This document shows, piece by piece, positions 1-8,508 of a stretch of DNA of 64,000 nucleotides. Both the position numbers and the translations under genes were made by a program. Where the stretch lies: the NCBI RefSeq assembly GCF_011601275.1, contig NZ_JAAOLY010000003.1, positions 357,318 through 421,317 of the forward strand, read 5' to 3'. Within the stretch, counting starts at the first letter, position 1, and every line of letters starts with the position of its first letter. The notes beneath the pieces are model-generated. The model saw only the letters and a list, made by a program, of their open reading frames with translations. It ran no database searches and was not told the origin of the DNA. This DNA is from Janthinobacterium lividum (GTDB lineage Bacteria; Pseudomonadota; Gammaproteobacteria; Burkholderiales; Burkholderiaceae_D).

Positions 1-677
1 GAACCGGCTTCCGGGGTGCCGATGCCCTTCAGGGCGCGGCGGCCGATGGCGAACCATACCAAGCTGATCAGCATGCCGAAACCGGAGGCCATGAAGACCA
101 TCTTGTACGAAGGCATGGCGCTGGTGCCGAAGATCGACTCGGCCAGCCACTGGGTGAAGACGGGCGCGACCATGGCGCCCATGTTGATGCCCATGTAGAA
201 GATCGTGAAGCCGCTGTCGCGGCGCGGATCGGCTGTCGTGTACAGCTTGCCGACCATGGTCGAGATGTTCGGCTTGAACATGCCGTTACCGACGATCATG
301 GTGGCCAGGCCCAGGTTGAAGATGTCCTGGTTCGGTACCGAGATGCAGAACAGGCCGGCGGCCATGAAGACGGCGCCCAGCAGGATGGAGCGCTGGTAGC
401 CGATGACGCGGTCGGCGATGTAGCCGCCGAACAGGGCGCCGGCGTACACCAGCGCGAGGAAGGAACCGTAGGTAAGGTTGGCCGCTGCCTGTCCGGAAGC
501 GTCACCAGCGTGGAACTGGGCAACGATGTACAGTACCAGCGCCCAGCGAACTCCGTAGAACGCGAAGCGTTCCCAGAATTCAGTCATGAACAACATCCAC
601 AATGGGCTTGGATGGCCCATAATCTGCTTGAACTCGGGAATAACGGCTTCCTTGTTGGGCGTAGTCGCACCGCTCAT
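1..677 (-). CDS. POT/PTR2 family proton-dependent peptide transporter (partial)
   Basis: Inner-membrane major-facilitator protein that imports di- and tripeptides with protons. The gene starts at ATG 677 behind a strong AGGAGG ribosome site and runs off the left edge, so only about 225 N-terminal residues are present. Seen: the POT signature TEFWERFAFYGVRW near residue 35, where ExxER(F/Y)xYYG is the proton/substrate motif of the family, followed by hydrophobic helices, a GGYIADRVIGYQRS loop and FKPNISTMVG, which matches the second PTR2 signature. The gene is divergent from ppnN. Family assignment is firm; the exact peptide substrate cannot be told from the fragment. Confidence 0.9.
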   Translation of the reverse strand, partial: MSGATTPNKEAVIPEFKQIMGHPSPLWMLFMTEFWERFAFYGVRWALVLYIVAQFHAGDASGQAAANLTYGSFLALVYAGALFGGYIADRVIGYQRSILLGAVFMAAGLFCISVPNQDIFNLGLATMIVGNGMFKPNISTMVGKLYTTADPRRDSGFTIFYMGINMGAMVAPVFTQWLAESIFGTSAMPSYKMVFMASGFGMLISLVWFAIGRRALKGIGTPEAG

Positions 678-988
678 GCGGTTCCTCCTGAAAAATTATT
701 ATAGTCAATCGATAAAACAAACTTATGGAAGCCTGCGGGCTGTGGGCACTCTCATGAAGAACCTGTCGCACGGGAATTCCAATAGGCAGGCATTCTAATC
801 TACAAATTGCGCTGAGCGAAGATTTCGATTCGCATTAGCAAGAATGACTGTTTCATATTGCTCAAACCGGTTTGCAGGCAAGGGTGGCACCGGCGATTTT
901 GCGGCACCACAGCACAACTTGCCTGACTTGTCGTATATTAAGGCTGCATGACCTTCGAGCATCGATTTTTAAAGGGATTTTTCGCATT
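678..988. promoter_or_regulatory. Divergent intergenic region with a CAAACCGGTTTG palindrome
   Basis: The 311-base gap between the peptide transporter and ppnN holds no convincing gene. It must carry promoters for both. A perfect 12-base palindrome CAAACCGGTTTG lies at 863-874; its AAACCGGTTT core resembles LacI/PtxS-type operators such as those at 2492 and 3653, but which gene or regulator it serves is unknown. A TATATT hexamer at 934-939 could be a -10 element for ppnN, without a well-spaced -35 box. Confidence 0.35.
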
Positions 989-2359
989 ATGGAACACGAC
1001 GTTATCGATACTCTGGTTTCACCGGAAGGCCGCCTGGACGTGCTCTCCAAGACTGAAGTCAACAAACTGCTCGACACCAGCCAGGGCGGCCTGTACAACA
1101 CCTTCCGCCGCTGCGCGCTGGCGGTCTTGAATTGCGGCAGCACCATCGACGATGGGCGCGCCTTGCTGGAGCGCTACCAATCGTTTGAAATCTCCATCAT
1201 CCAGCGCGAGCGCGGCATCAAGCTCGACATCAAGGGCGCGCCAGCCATCGCCTTTGTCGACGGCAAGATGATCAAGGGCATCCACGAGCACCTGTTTGCC
1301 GTGCTGCGCGACATTATCTTCGTCAGCGATGAAGTCACGGGCAACCCGAAATTCGACTTGCAGAGCACGGAAGGCGTGACGGACGCCGTCTTCCACATCC
1401 TGCGCAACGCCAATGTGCTGCAAACCCAGCTCAACCCGAACCTGGTCGTCTGCTGGGGCGGCCACTCGATCAACCGCGCCGAATACAATTATTCGAAGGA
1501 AGTGGGCTACCAGCTGGGCTTGCGCGGCCTCGACATCTGTACCGGCTGCGGCCCGGGCGCCATGAAGGGCCCCATGAAGGGCGCCACCATCGGCCACGCC
1601 AAGCAGCGTTTGCACAACGGCCGCTACCTGGGCATTACCGAGCCGGGCATCATCGCGGCCGAGTCGCCGAACCCCATCGTCAATGACCTAGTCATCATGC
1701 CGGACATCGAAAAGCGCCTGGAAGCGTTCGTGCGCGCGGGCCACGGCATCGTGGTGTTCCCCGGCGGCGCGGGCACAGCCGAAGAGATTCTGTACATCCT
1801 CGGCATCCTGCTGCACCCGGACAACGCCGAGATTCCCTTCCCGCTGATCTTCACTGGCCCGGAAACGTCGCGCGAGTACTTCGTGCAGATCAACCAGTTC
1901 ATCCACGACACGCTGGGCCCGGAAGCGCAGCAGCGCTACAAGATCATCATCGACGACCCGGAACTGGTGGCGCGCGAGATGCTCGAAGGCATCCGCCAAG
2001 TGCGCGAATTCCGCAAGGCGCACAGCGACGCGTATTACTTCAATTGGCTGCTGAAGATAGACCATGAGTTCCAGAAGCCGTTCCAGCCCACGCATGAAAA
2101 CATGCGCAACCTGAGCCTGCACAAGAACCAGCCTACGCACTTGCTGGCGGCCCAGCTGCGCCGCGCGTTTTCGGGCGTGGTGGCGGGCAACGTCAAGGAT
2201 GACGGCATCCGCTCGATCGAGAAGTACGGCAACTTCGAGATCCACGGCGACAAATCCATCGCCGGCCCCATGGATGCGCTGCTTGCGTCCTTCGTGGCGC
2301 AGCACCGCATGAAACTGGCGGGCACGGCATACGTGCCGTGCTATACGGTGATCCAGTAA
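989..2359 (+). CDS. ppnN: Pyrimidine/purine nucleotide 5'-monophosphate nucleosidase (LOG family)
   Basis: Cytoplasmic nucleosidase that splits nucleoside 5'-monophosphates into base and ribose 5-phosphate and acts in purine salvage; E. coli PpnN is controlled by (p)ppGpp. The 456-residue product matches the length of E. coli PpnN (454). Seen: N-terminal LSKTEVNKLLDTSQGGLY and RRCALAVLNCGS, a central CTGCGPGAMKGPMKGA nucleotide-binding stretch, and the LOG signature PGGAGTAEE near residue 258. The ATG at 989 (MEHDVIDTL) is preferred over an upstream in-frame ATG at 872 because homology begins there and a weak AAAGGGA site lies ahead. Monocistronic. Confidence 0.93.
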   Translation: MEHDVIDTLVSPEGRLDVLSKTEVNKLLDTSQGGLYNTFRRCALAVLNCGSTIDDGRALLERYQSFEISIIQRERGIKLDIKGAPAIAFVDGKMIKGIHEHLFAVLRDIIFVSDEVTGNPKFDLQSTEGVTDAVFHILRNANVLQTQLNPNLVVCWGGHSINRAEYNYSKEVGYQLGLRGLDICTGCGPGAMKGPMKGATIGHAKQRLHNGRYLGITEPGIIAAESPNPIVNDLVIMPDIEKRLEAFVRAGHGIVVFPGGAGTAEEILYILGILLHPDNAEIPFPLIFTGPETSREYFVQINQFIHDTLGPEAQQRYKIIIDDPELVAREMLEGIRQVREFRKAHSDAYYFNWLLKIDHEFQKPFQPTHENMRNLSLHKNQPTHLLAAQLRRAFSGVVAGNVKDDGIRSIEKYGNFEIHGDKSIAGPMDALLASFVAQHRMKLAGTAYVPCYTVIQ

Positions 2360-2491
2360 CTTTTCAGCCAGCGCCGCCCGCCGCCTGCATTCGCCGGGGG
2401 TGGGCGGCGCCTTTCCATTGATGCCCCCATCGTGTTCCTTCGCCGCCACAGGCAATCAAATCGCTTGCGTCATCGATTCGTGGGTGCTATC

Positions 2492-2509
2492 TTTGGAACC
2501 GGTTCCAAA
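2492..2509. promoter_or_regulatory. PtxS-like operator O1 (18-base perfect palindrome)
   Basis: TTTGGAACCGGTTCCAAA is perfectly self-complementary and sits 39 bases before the TTG start of the LacI-family gene. It closely resembles the Pseudomonas PtxS operator (TGAAACCGGTTTCA, from memory). Probable autoregulatory site; 3653-3666 is a near copy. Confidence 0.8.
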
Positions 2510-2547
2510 ATAAAAATATGCAGTTCTACAGGTAGTGGAGATAGACC

Positions 2548-3615
2548 TTGGATTCAGTACGCGGTAGTAAAAAAACAGTTTCCGGCGAGCCGGCGCGGCC
2601 CGTGACCATCGCCCAGGTGGCGCGCGAGGCTGGCGTGTCGAAGACGAGCGTGTCGCGCTTTCTCGGTGGCGAGCTCGATGCCCTGTCCGAGAACATCCGC
2701 CAGCAGATCACCAGCACCATCGCGCGCCTCGGCTACCAGCCGAACCAGATGGCGCGCGGCCTCAAACGGGGACGCACGCGCCTGATCGGCATGGTCGTGG
2801 CGGACATGCTCAATCCCTACACGGTGGCCGTGCTGCAAGGCGTGGAAGCGGCTTGCCAGCAGCATGGCTATACCCTGATTTTATGTAATACCGGCAATGA
2901 TGAACAGCGCGAACGCCAGTCGCTTGCCGCGCTGCGCTCGTACAGCGTGGAAGGGCTGATCGTCAACACGCAGGGACGCAACATCCAGTCGTCCGATTTG
3001 CAGCAGGCGGACATGCCCATCGTGCTGGTCGACCGCCGCATCGAGGGCGCCGATTTCGATCTGGTGGGGCTGGACAATGTGCAGGCGGGCCGGCTGGCCA
3101 CGGCGCATCTGATCGAACAGGGTTTCGACGCCATCGCCTTCGTCGCACCGCCCTTGACGGGCGTCAGTTCGCGCCTGATGCGCGCCGACGGTTTCCAGGC
3201 CGTGATGGCCGAGCATCCGGGTTGCGTGGGCGAAGTGCTGGCCGTGGACCTGGACGACCGGGCTTCCATCGACGCGCAGGTGCGGCAATGCCTGGCGCAG
3301 TGGCGCGGCCGCCGCGTGGCGCTGCTGGCCTCGAACGGCATGGTGGCGCTGGAACTGGCGCTGATGCTGCAGCGCCTCGCATTGCGCATGCCGCAGGACG
3401 TGGGATTGCTGGGCTTTGACGAATTGCCGTGGTCGCCGCTGGCGGGCCTGAGCACGATCGAGCAACAGACCTATGAGATCGGGTTTTCCGCGATGACGTG
3501 CATGCTGTCGCGCCTGCAGGGCGACCAGTGCCCGCCGCGCGAGGTGCTGTTGCCAGGCAAGCTGATTGTGCGCCACTCCACCGGGGGCAACGAAGGGCGC
3601 ACGGGCGGCGATTGA
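2548..3615 (+). CDS. ptxS: LacI/GalR-family repressor, PtxS-like
   Basis: DNA-binding repressor predicted to control the adjoining sugar-acid operon, with 2-ketogluconate the likely inducer by analogy with Pseudomonas PtxS. The 355 residues hold a LacI helix-turn-helix (TIAQVAREAGVSKTSVSRFL, about residues 20-40), the hinge NQMARGLKRGRTRLIG, and a periplasmic-binding-protein-like sensor domain from about residue 75. The start is TTG at 2548, chosen because GGAG at 2537-2540 is well spaced and no ATG fits. Palindromic operators lie on both sides, at 2492 and 3653, and a terminator follows. The symbol rests on operator and gene context rather than a sequence search. Confidence 0.75.
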   Translation: MDSVRGSKKTVSGEPARPVTIAQVAREAGVSKTSVSRFLGGELDALSENIRQQITSTIARLGYQPNQMARGLKRGRTRLIGMVVADMLNPYTVAVLQGVEAACQQHGYTLILCNTGNDEQRERQSLAALRSYSVEGLIVNTQGRNIQSSDLQQADMPIVLVDRRIEGADFDLVGLDNVQAGRLATAHLIEQGFDAIAFVAPPLTGVSSRLMRADGFQAVMAEHPGCVGEVLAVDLDDRASIDAQVRQCLAQWRGRRVALLASNGMVALELALMLQRLALRMPQDVGLLGFDELPWSPLAGLSTIEQQTYEIGFSAMTCMLSRLQGDQCPPREVLLPGKLIVRHSTGGNEGRTGGD

Positions 3616-3622
3616 TGGGAAG

Positions 3623-3642
3623 AGGGCCTTGCCCTTTTTTTT
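3623..3642 (+). terminator. Intrinsic terminator after ptxS-like gene
   Basis: Short stem AGGGC/GCCCT with a three-base loop followed by eight T residues, starting eight bases after the repressor stop codon. It isolates the repressor from the transporter operon, which has its own operator just downstream. Confidence 0.75.
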
Positions 3643-3652
3643 GGAAAGGTTA

Positions 3653-3666
3653 TGGAACCGGTTTCA
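3653..3666. promoter_or_regulatory. PtxS-like operator O2 ahead of the transporter/kgu operon
   Basis: TGGAACCGGTTTCA differs at one symmetric position from the PtxS consensus and shares the GGAACCGGTT core with the site upstream of the repressor. It lies 173 bases before the binding-protein gene, placing the operon under the neighbouring LacI-type repressor. Confidence 0.8.
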
Positions 3667-3838
3667 TGGATTGTATTCAGCTAGGAAAGGGGCGTGGATA
3701 GGCAGGCAGGGCAATGGTTGGCAGGAGCTTGAACATAAGTTGAAACGACAAGGCAAGAGACGATCCGAATCGTCCATTTGACAATATTCCCGGAAGCGCC
3801 TCGACGAGGCCGGTACCGGGATCACAGGAGACTGAAGC

Positions 3839-4645
3839 ATGAAGATGACGACACTGTTTTACGCGAAATTCGTGGCCTGCGCACTGGCAGCAACGTGCGC
3901 CTTGGGTGCGGCCGCCGACGCCGGCGCCCAGACGCTTGGCGACTTGATCAAGAAAGGCAAGCTGACCATCGGCGTGGTCAGCGGCACGCCGCCGTTTGGC
4001 AGCATCGACGCCAAGGGCGTGCCCGTCGGCTATGACGTCGACGTCGCCAACCTGATCGGCAAATACCTGAACCTGCCCGTGGAAATCGTGCCGCTGACGG
4101 CGCCGTCGCGCGTGCCGTCGCTGGAATCGGGCAAGGTCGACTTCCTCGTCGCGACCCTGGCGCCCACGCCGGAACGGGCCAAGACCCTGATGTTCACCAT
4201 GCCCTACAGCGCGTTCGAGCTGGCCATCGTCGCGCCGGTCGGCGGCAAATTCAAGGCCCTGGCCGACTTGAAGGGCAAGAAGGTGGGCGTGACGCGCGGC
4301 ACCACGAATGACACGGCGCTGAGCCGCATGGCGCCGGCCGGCACCAGTATCGTGCGTTTCGAGGATGACGCCACCGTCACCCAGGCTTTGCTCAGCAAGC
4401 AGGTCGATGCCGTCTCGATTCCCAGCACGATGGCGCTCGACATCATCAAGACGCGCGGCGCGGGCAAGATCGAGGTCCGCTTCTCCTACTCGCTGCAACC
4501 GAACTCGATGGCCGTGCGCCGCGGCGACTTCGAGCTGCACCAGTGGCTCAACAACTTCATCTACTACGTCAAGCTGAACGGCGAACTCGATGCCATCGCG
4601 CGCAAGTGGAGCGGCGCGCCGCTGCCGGCGCTGCCGACCTTCTGA
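3839..4645 (+). CDS. ABC transporter periplasmic binding protein, SBP_bac_3 (PAAT) family
   Basis: Periplasmic solute receptor of the polar-amino-acid-type ABC family. 268 residues with a Sec signal peptide (FVACALAATCALGAAADAGA, cleavage after about residue 30), followed by GDLIKKGKLTIGVVSG and the family hallmark LAPTPERAKTLMFTMPY. The ATG at 3839 follows AGGAG at 3826-3830. It heads an operon with two permeases and an ATPase that continues without a break into kguE-kguK-kguD-like genes, so the ligand is inferred to be a sugar acid such as 2-ketogluconate rather than an amino acid. That inference goes against usual family annotation and is untested. Confidence 0.88.
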   Translation: MKMTTLFYAKFVACALAATCALGAAADAGAQTLGDLIKKGKLTIGVVSGTPPFGSIDAKGVPVGYDVDVANLIGKYLNLPVEIVPLTAPSRVPSLESGKVDFLVATLAPTPERAKTLMFTMPYSAFELAIVAPVGGKFKALADLKGKKVGVTRGTTNDTALSRMAPAGTSIVRFEDDATVTQALLSKQVDAVSIPSTMALDIIKTRGAGKIEVRFSYSLQPNSMAVRRGDFELHQWLNNFIYYVKLNGELDAIARKWSGAPLPALPTF

Positions 4646-4735
4646 TACCGCAACCCGCACAGCGATAGTGCTCGTCCGCACGGCGCGCCGCCACGGTGGC
4701 GCGGCCGGGGATGCGCACGTAGAAAGGAGTTGAGT

Positions 4736-5428
4736 ATGCCGTATGAATTTCATTTCGAACTCGTCATGCAATCGCTGGACCGCCTGTTATGGGGCGCGGC
4801 GCTGACGATACGCCTGAGCGCCTTATCGATGGTGCTGGGGCTGGCGGTGGGCGTGTGCGCCGCCGTCATCCTGAAGAACGGTCCCGCCTATGCCCGCGCC
4901 ATGGTGCGCGCCTATGTCGAGATCATCCGCAGCACGCCGTTCCTGGTGCAGCTGTTCATCATCTACTTCGGCTTGCCGTCGCTGGGCCTGCAGCTCGACG
5001 CGAATGGCGCCGCGCTCGTCGCCATGACGGTCAACCTCGGCGCTTATGCTGCCGAGATCGTGCGCGCCGGCATCGGCGCCGTGCATCCGTCGCAGCTCGA
5101 GGCGGCGCAGGCGCTGGGCATGACGCGCTGGCAGGTGATGCGCCACGTGGTGCTGCTGCCGGCGCTGGAAAAAGTCTATCCGGCGCTGGCCAGCCAGTTC
5201 ACCTTGATGATGCTGGCCTCGAGCGTCGTATCGGCCATTTCCGCCGAAGAGCTGACTGCCGCGGCCCACCTGCTCGACTCGGAAACCTTCCGCAGCTTCG
5301 AGATCTACATCGTCGTGATGGTGCTGTACATCCTGCTGGCCCTGCTGTTCCGCTTCAGCTTCTGGGTGCTGGGCCAGATCGTCTTCAAACGCCGCCGCCG
5401 TCTGGGCGCGGTGCGCATGGGAGCATGA
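4736..5428 (+). CDS. PAAT-type ABC transporter permease 1 (HisQ/HisM-like)
   Basis: Inner-membrane permease, 230 residues, with about five hydrophobic helices. Seen: EIIRSTPFLVQLFIIYFGLP, typical of the His/Glu/Gln permease family, and the EAA coupling loop EAAQALGMTRWQVMRHVVLL. The start is ATG 4736, six bases after AAAGGAG, rather than TTG 4730. It presumably pairs with the permease immediately downstream (one base apart) as a heterodimer. The 90-base gap from the binding-protein gene has no clear terminator. Confidence 0.88.
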   Translation: MPYEFHFELVMQSLDRLLWGAALTIRLSALSMVLGLAVGVCAAVILKNGPAYARAMVRAYVEIIRSTPFLVQLFIIYFGLPSLGLQLDANGAALVAMTVNLGAYAAEIVRAGIGAVHPSQLEAAQALGMTRWQVMRHVVLLPALEKVYPALASQFTLMMLASSVVSAISAEELTAAAHLLDSETFRSFEIYIVVMVLYILLALLFRFSFWVLGQIVFKRRRRLGAVRMGA

Positions 5429-5429
5429 C

Positions 5430-6080
5430 ATGATCAGTGATTTTTCCTGGGATAACCTGCAATTCCTGCTCGAGGCCACGCGCTGGACCATCGGCCTGTC
5501 GCTGATCGTCTTCGTCACGGGCGGCATCGCCGGCTTCGCCGTGGCGCTGCTGCGCACGGCGCGCAGCCCGTTCCTGCGTTTCATCAGCGCCCTGTACATC
5601 CAGCTGGTCCAGGGCACGCCCGTGCTGATCGTGCTGTTTCTGACCTATTACGGCCTGGCGCTGTTCGGCTACAAGCTGTCGCCGGTCATCGCGGCCGGCG
5701 CGGCGATGACGATCTTTGCCAGCGCCTACCTGGGCGAGATCTGGCGCGGCTGCATCGAAGGCGTGCAGCGGCAGCAGTGGGAAGCATCGGCCGCGCTGGC
5801 GCTGAACCGCTACCAGCAGCTGCGCTACGTCATCCTGCCGCAGGCGCTGCGCCATTCGCTGCCGCCGACGGTGGGTTTCATGGTGCAGATCATCAAGAAT
5901 ACTTCGATCACCTCGATCATCGGCGTGGTGGAACTGACGCGGGCAGGGCAACTGGTCAGCAATGCGACCTTCCTGCCGTTCATCGTCTTCCCCATCGTCG
6001 CCCTGATCTACTTCGCGATGTGCTATCCGCTGTCGCGCTACAGCCATTCACTGGAAAGGAAATTTCATGCCCATCGTTGA
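5430..6080 (+). CDS. PAAT-type ABC transporter permease 2 (HisM/GlnP-like)
   Basis: Second inner-membrane permease, 216 residues. Seen: LYIQLVQGTPVLIVLFLTYY and the EAA loop (WEASAALALNRYQQLRYVILPQALR), followed by PPTVGFMVQIIKNTSITSIIG, all typical of amino-acid-type permeases. It starts one base after the first permease stop and overlaps the ATPase gene by 14 bases, so the transporter genes are translationally coupled. Confidence 0.88.
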   Translation: MISDFSWDNLQFLLEATRWTIGLSLIVFVTGGIAGFAVALLRTARSPFLRFISALYIQLVQGTPVLIVLFLTYYGLALFGYKLSPVIAAGAAMTIFASAYLGEIWRGCIEGVQRQQWEASAALALNRYQQLRYVILPQALRHSLPPTVGFMVQIIKNTSITSIIGVVELTRAGQLVSNATFLPFIVFPIVALIYFAMCYPLSRYSHSLERKFHAHR

Positions 6081-6801
6081 AATCGACAATATCAGCAAGA
6101 GCTTCGGCGCCAATCACGTGCTCAAGGGCGTGTCGTTCGCCGTCGAGCGGGGGCAGGTGATCGCCGTGATCGGCCGCAGCGGCTCCGGCAAGAGCACCAT
6201 GCTGCGCTGTATCAACGGCCTGGAAACCATCGACAGCGGCAGCATCGTCGTGGCCGGCCACACGCTGACGGCGCGCCAGGAACACCTGCTCGACTTGCGC
6301 AAGGACGTCGGCATGGTCTTCCAGAGCTACAACCTGTTTCCCCACCTGACGGTGGAAGAAAACGTCATGCTGGCGCCGCGCATCGTCAAGAAGGTGCCCG
6401 ATGCCCAGGGCCGCGCCACGGCGCTGCGCGTACTCAAGCAGGTGGGCCTGGACCACAAGAGCGAAGCCTATCCCGAGCAGCTGTCGGGCGGCCAGCAGCA
6501 GCGCGTGGCGATCGCCCGTTCGCTGGCGATGGAGCCGCAAGTGATGCTGTTCGACGAAGTGACGTCGGCGCTTGACCCGGAACTGACGCAGGAAGTGCTG
6601 AAGGTGATGGAAGAGCTGGCGCAGGCGGGCATGACGATGCTCCTGGTGACGCACGAGATGGAGTTCGCGCGGCGCATGGCCGACGTCACCGTCTTCATGC
6701 ACCAGGGATTGGTGTGGGAAAGCGGGCCGTCGGAAGCCTTTTTCAGCAACCCGCAAACGCCCGAAGCGCGCCAGTTCGTCGGCGCGGGAGCGATCAAGTG
6801 A
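6067..6801 (+). CDS. PAAT-type ABC transporter ATPase (GlnQ/HisP-like)
   Basis: Cytoplasmic ATPase of the importer, 244 residues. Walker A GRSGSGKST (near residue 37), Q-loop VFQSYNLFPHLTV, ABC signature LSGGQQQRVAIARSLA, Walker B VMLFDEVTSALDPEL and the switch H in LLVTHEMEFAR are all present. ERGQVIAVIGRSGSGKSTMLRCIN matches GlnQ/HisP-type ATPases. Its stop codon overlaps the GTG start of the kguE-like gene (GTGA), which ties the transporter directly to the sugar-acid enzymes. Confidence 0.92.
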   Translation: MPIVEIDNISKSFGANHVLKGVSFAVERGQVIAVIGRSGSGKSTMLRCINGLETIDSGSIVVAGHTLTARQEHLLDLRKDVGMVFQSYNLFPHLTVEENVMLAPRIVKKVPDAQGRATALRVLKQVGLDHKSEAYPEQLSGGQQQRVAIARSLAMEPQVMLFDEVTSALDPELTQEVLKVMEELAQAGMTMLLVTHEMEFARRMADVTVFMHQGLVWESGPSEAFFSNPQTPEARQFVGAGAIK

Positions 6802-7544
6802 GCCCCGTCCTGGTGGCGGCGTCGGCCTACGGCGCAAGCAGGGTAAGGCAGCTGGGGCAAAGCCATTTCATCGACGTGGTGGCCGATGCGGGCGGCGCCG
6901 GCATCGAGATCCGCCGCGAACTGTTTACTTCCGACGTGCCGGACCTGGCGCGCATGGGTGCGGCCGTGGCCGCGCGCGGCCTGTATTCCGTGTATTCCAC
7001 GCCCATCGAATTGTGGGACGCGGACGGGCAGCTGCAGCAAGAACTGCTGCGGCAAATGCTGGACGAGGCGGCGCGCCTGGGTGCGCGCTACCTGAAGGTG
7101 TCGCTGGGCCATTACCCGGCCGCACCGGACTTGCCGGCCTTGAAGGCGCAGCTGGAGGCCGCACCCGTGGCGCTGCTGGTGGAAAACGACCAGACGGCCC
7201 ACGGCGGCAAACTGGCGACGATGGCGCGCTTCCTGGCGGCGGCGCGCGACATCGGGCTGCCCGTGGGGCTGACCTTTGACATCGGCAACTGGCGCTGGGT
7301 GGGCGAGGACGCGCAGCAGGCGGCGCGCCTGCTGGCGCCGTACGTGCGCTATGTGCATTGCAAGGCTGTTCTTGACGACGGTGGCCGTTTGTCCGCCTGC
7401 GCCGTTTCCGAGACCGATCCCACCTGGTGCGCCGTCTTCGCGCACTTTGCGCCGGGCGTGCAGCGGGCCATCGAATTCCCGCTCGAGGGCGCCGACCTGG
7501 TGGCAGAAACGAGCCGCTACATTCAGATACTGGAGGCTGCATGA
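6798..7544 (+). CDS. kguE: Sugar phosphate isomerase/epimerase (TIM barrel), KguE-like
   Basis: 248-residue xylose-isomerase-like TIM-barrel protein. The N-terminus (SAYGASRVRQLGQSHFIDVV, then GIEIRRELFT) resembles Pseudomonas KguE, whose exact catalytic role in 2-ketogluconate metabolism is unsettled. Further barrel motifs are ARYLKVSLG, LLVENDQTAHG, LTFDIGNWRW and VRYVHCKAV, with acidic and His metal ligands. GTG 6798 is chosen because it overlaps the ATPase stop and begins the homology; an upstream in-frame ATG lies deep inside the ATPase gene. It overlaps kguK by four bases. Confidence 0.78.
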   Translation: MSPVLVAASAYGASRVRQLGQSHFIDVVADAGGAGIEIRRELFTSDVPDLARMGAAVAARGLYSVYSTPIELWDADGQLQQELLRQMLDEAARLGARYLKVSLGHYPAAPDLPALKAQLEAAPVALLVENDQTAHGGKLATMARFLAAARDIGLPVGLTFDIGNWRWVGEDAQQAARLLAPYVRYVHCKAVLDDGGRLSACAVSETDPTWCAVFAHFAPGVQRAIEFPLEGADLVAETSRYIQILEAA

Positions 7545-8488
7545 TGAAGCTTGACGTTGTTACCTACGGCGAGGCGATGGCGATGTTCGTTGCCGAGCAA
7601 ACGGGCGACCTGGCGACCGTGGCGCACTTTACGCGCCGCCTGGCCGGCGCCGAGACGAATGTCGCCATCGGCCTGGCGCGCCTGGGCTTGAAAGTCGGCT
7701 GGCTGAGCCGGGTGGGCGACGACTCGTTCGGCCGCTTCATCCGCGCCAGCGTGCAGGCAGAGGGCGTCGATTGCAGCCGGGTCGTCGCCGTCGCCGGCCA
7801 GTCCAGCGGCTTCCTGCTCAAGGAGAAGGCCGAGAACGGCGCCGATCCGCTGGTCGAGTACTTCCGCAAGGGTTCCGCCGCCAGCCGGCTGGCGCCCGAG
7901 CACTTCGATCCAGCCTATTTCCTGTCCGCGCGCCACTTGCATGCTACCGGCGTGGCCGCGGCGCTGTCCGAGACCAGCCTGGCGTTCGCCGGCCAGGCGC
8001 TCGACTTCATGCGCGCCAACGGCCGCAGCGTATCGTTCGATCCGAACCTGCGGCCGTCGCTGTGGCCGTCGCAAGCCGTCATGGTCGAACAGATCAACCG
8101 CCTCGCCGCCAAGGCGGACTGGGTGCTGCCCGGCCTGGGGGAAGGAAAAATCCTCACCGGCCACGACCTGCCGCATGACGTCGCCGGCTTTTATCTGCAG
8201 CAGGGCGCGCGCCTGGTGGTCCTCAAGCTGGGCGCCGAGGGCGCCTATTACCGCACGGCCGATGGCGACAGCGGCATGGTGCCGGGCGAGCGCGTGGCCA
8301 ACGTGGTCGACACGGTGGGCGCCGGCGACGGCTTCGCGGCTGGCCTGGTCAGCGCCTTGCTGGAAGGTTTGCCGCTGGCGCAGGCGGTAGGGCGCGGCAA
8401 CCGGGTCGGCGCCTTCGCCATCCAGGTGGCCGGCGACATGGAAGGCTTGCCGACCCGCGCCCAGCTCGACGCGCTGGTCCCATCTTGA
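7541..8488 (+). CDS. kguK: PfkB-family sugar kinase, 2-ketogluconokinase-like
   Basis: Cytoplasmic ribokinase/PfkB-family kinase, 315 residues, predicted to phosphorylate 2-ketogluconate at C6; a 2-keto-3-deoxygluconate kinase cannot be excluded. Seen: N-terminal VTYGEAMAMFVAEQTGDLA, the sugar-binding GAETNVAIGLARLGLKVGWL, and the PfkB signature DTVGAGDGFAAGLVSALL with catalytic Asp in GAGD. Two ATGs (7541 and 7544) are possible behind TGGAGG; the first overlaps the kguE stop. The order kguE-kguK-kguD and the PtxS-like operators favour the 2-ketogluconate assignment. Confidence 0.8.
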   Translation: MMKLDVVTYGEAMAMFVAEQTGDLATVAHFTRRLAGAETNVAIGLARLGLKVGWLSRVGDDSFGRFIRASVQAEGVDCSRVVAVAGQSSGFLLKEKAENGADPLVEYFRKGSAASRLAPEHFDPAYFLSARHLHATGVAAALSETSLAFAGQALDFMRANGRSVSFDPNLRPSLWPSQAVMVEQINRLAAKADWVLPGLGEGKILTGHDLPHDVAGFYLQQGARLVVLKLGAEGAYYRTADGDSGMVPGERVANVVDTVGAGDGFAAGLVSALLEGLPLAQAVGRGNRVGAFAIQVAGDMEGLPTRAQLDALVPS

Positions 8489-8508
8489 ACCGTACAGGGG
8501 AAACACTC

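Noticed and set aside
4683..4707. GC-rich inverted repeat between the binding-protein and first permease genes of the sugar-acid operon
   Set aside because: The arms pair over only about six bases with an unworkably small loop, and no T tract follows.
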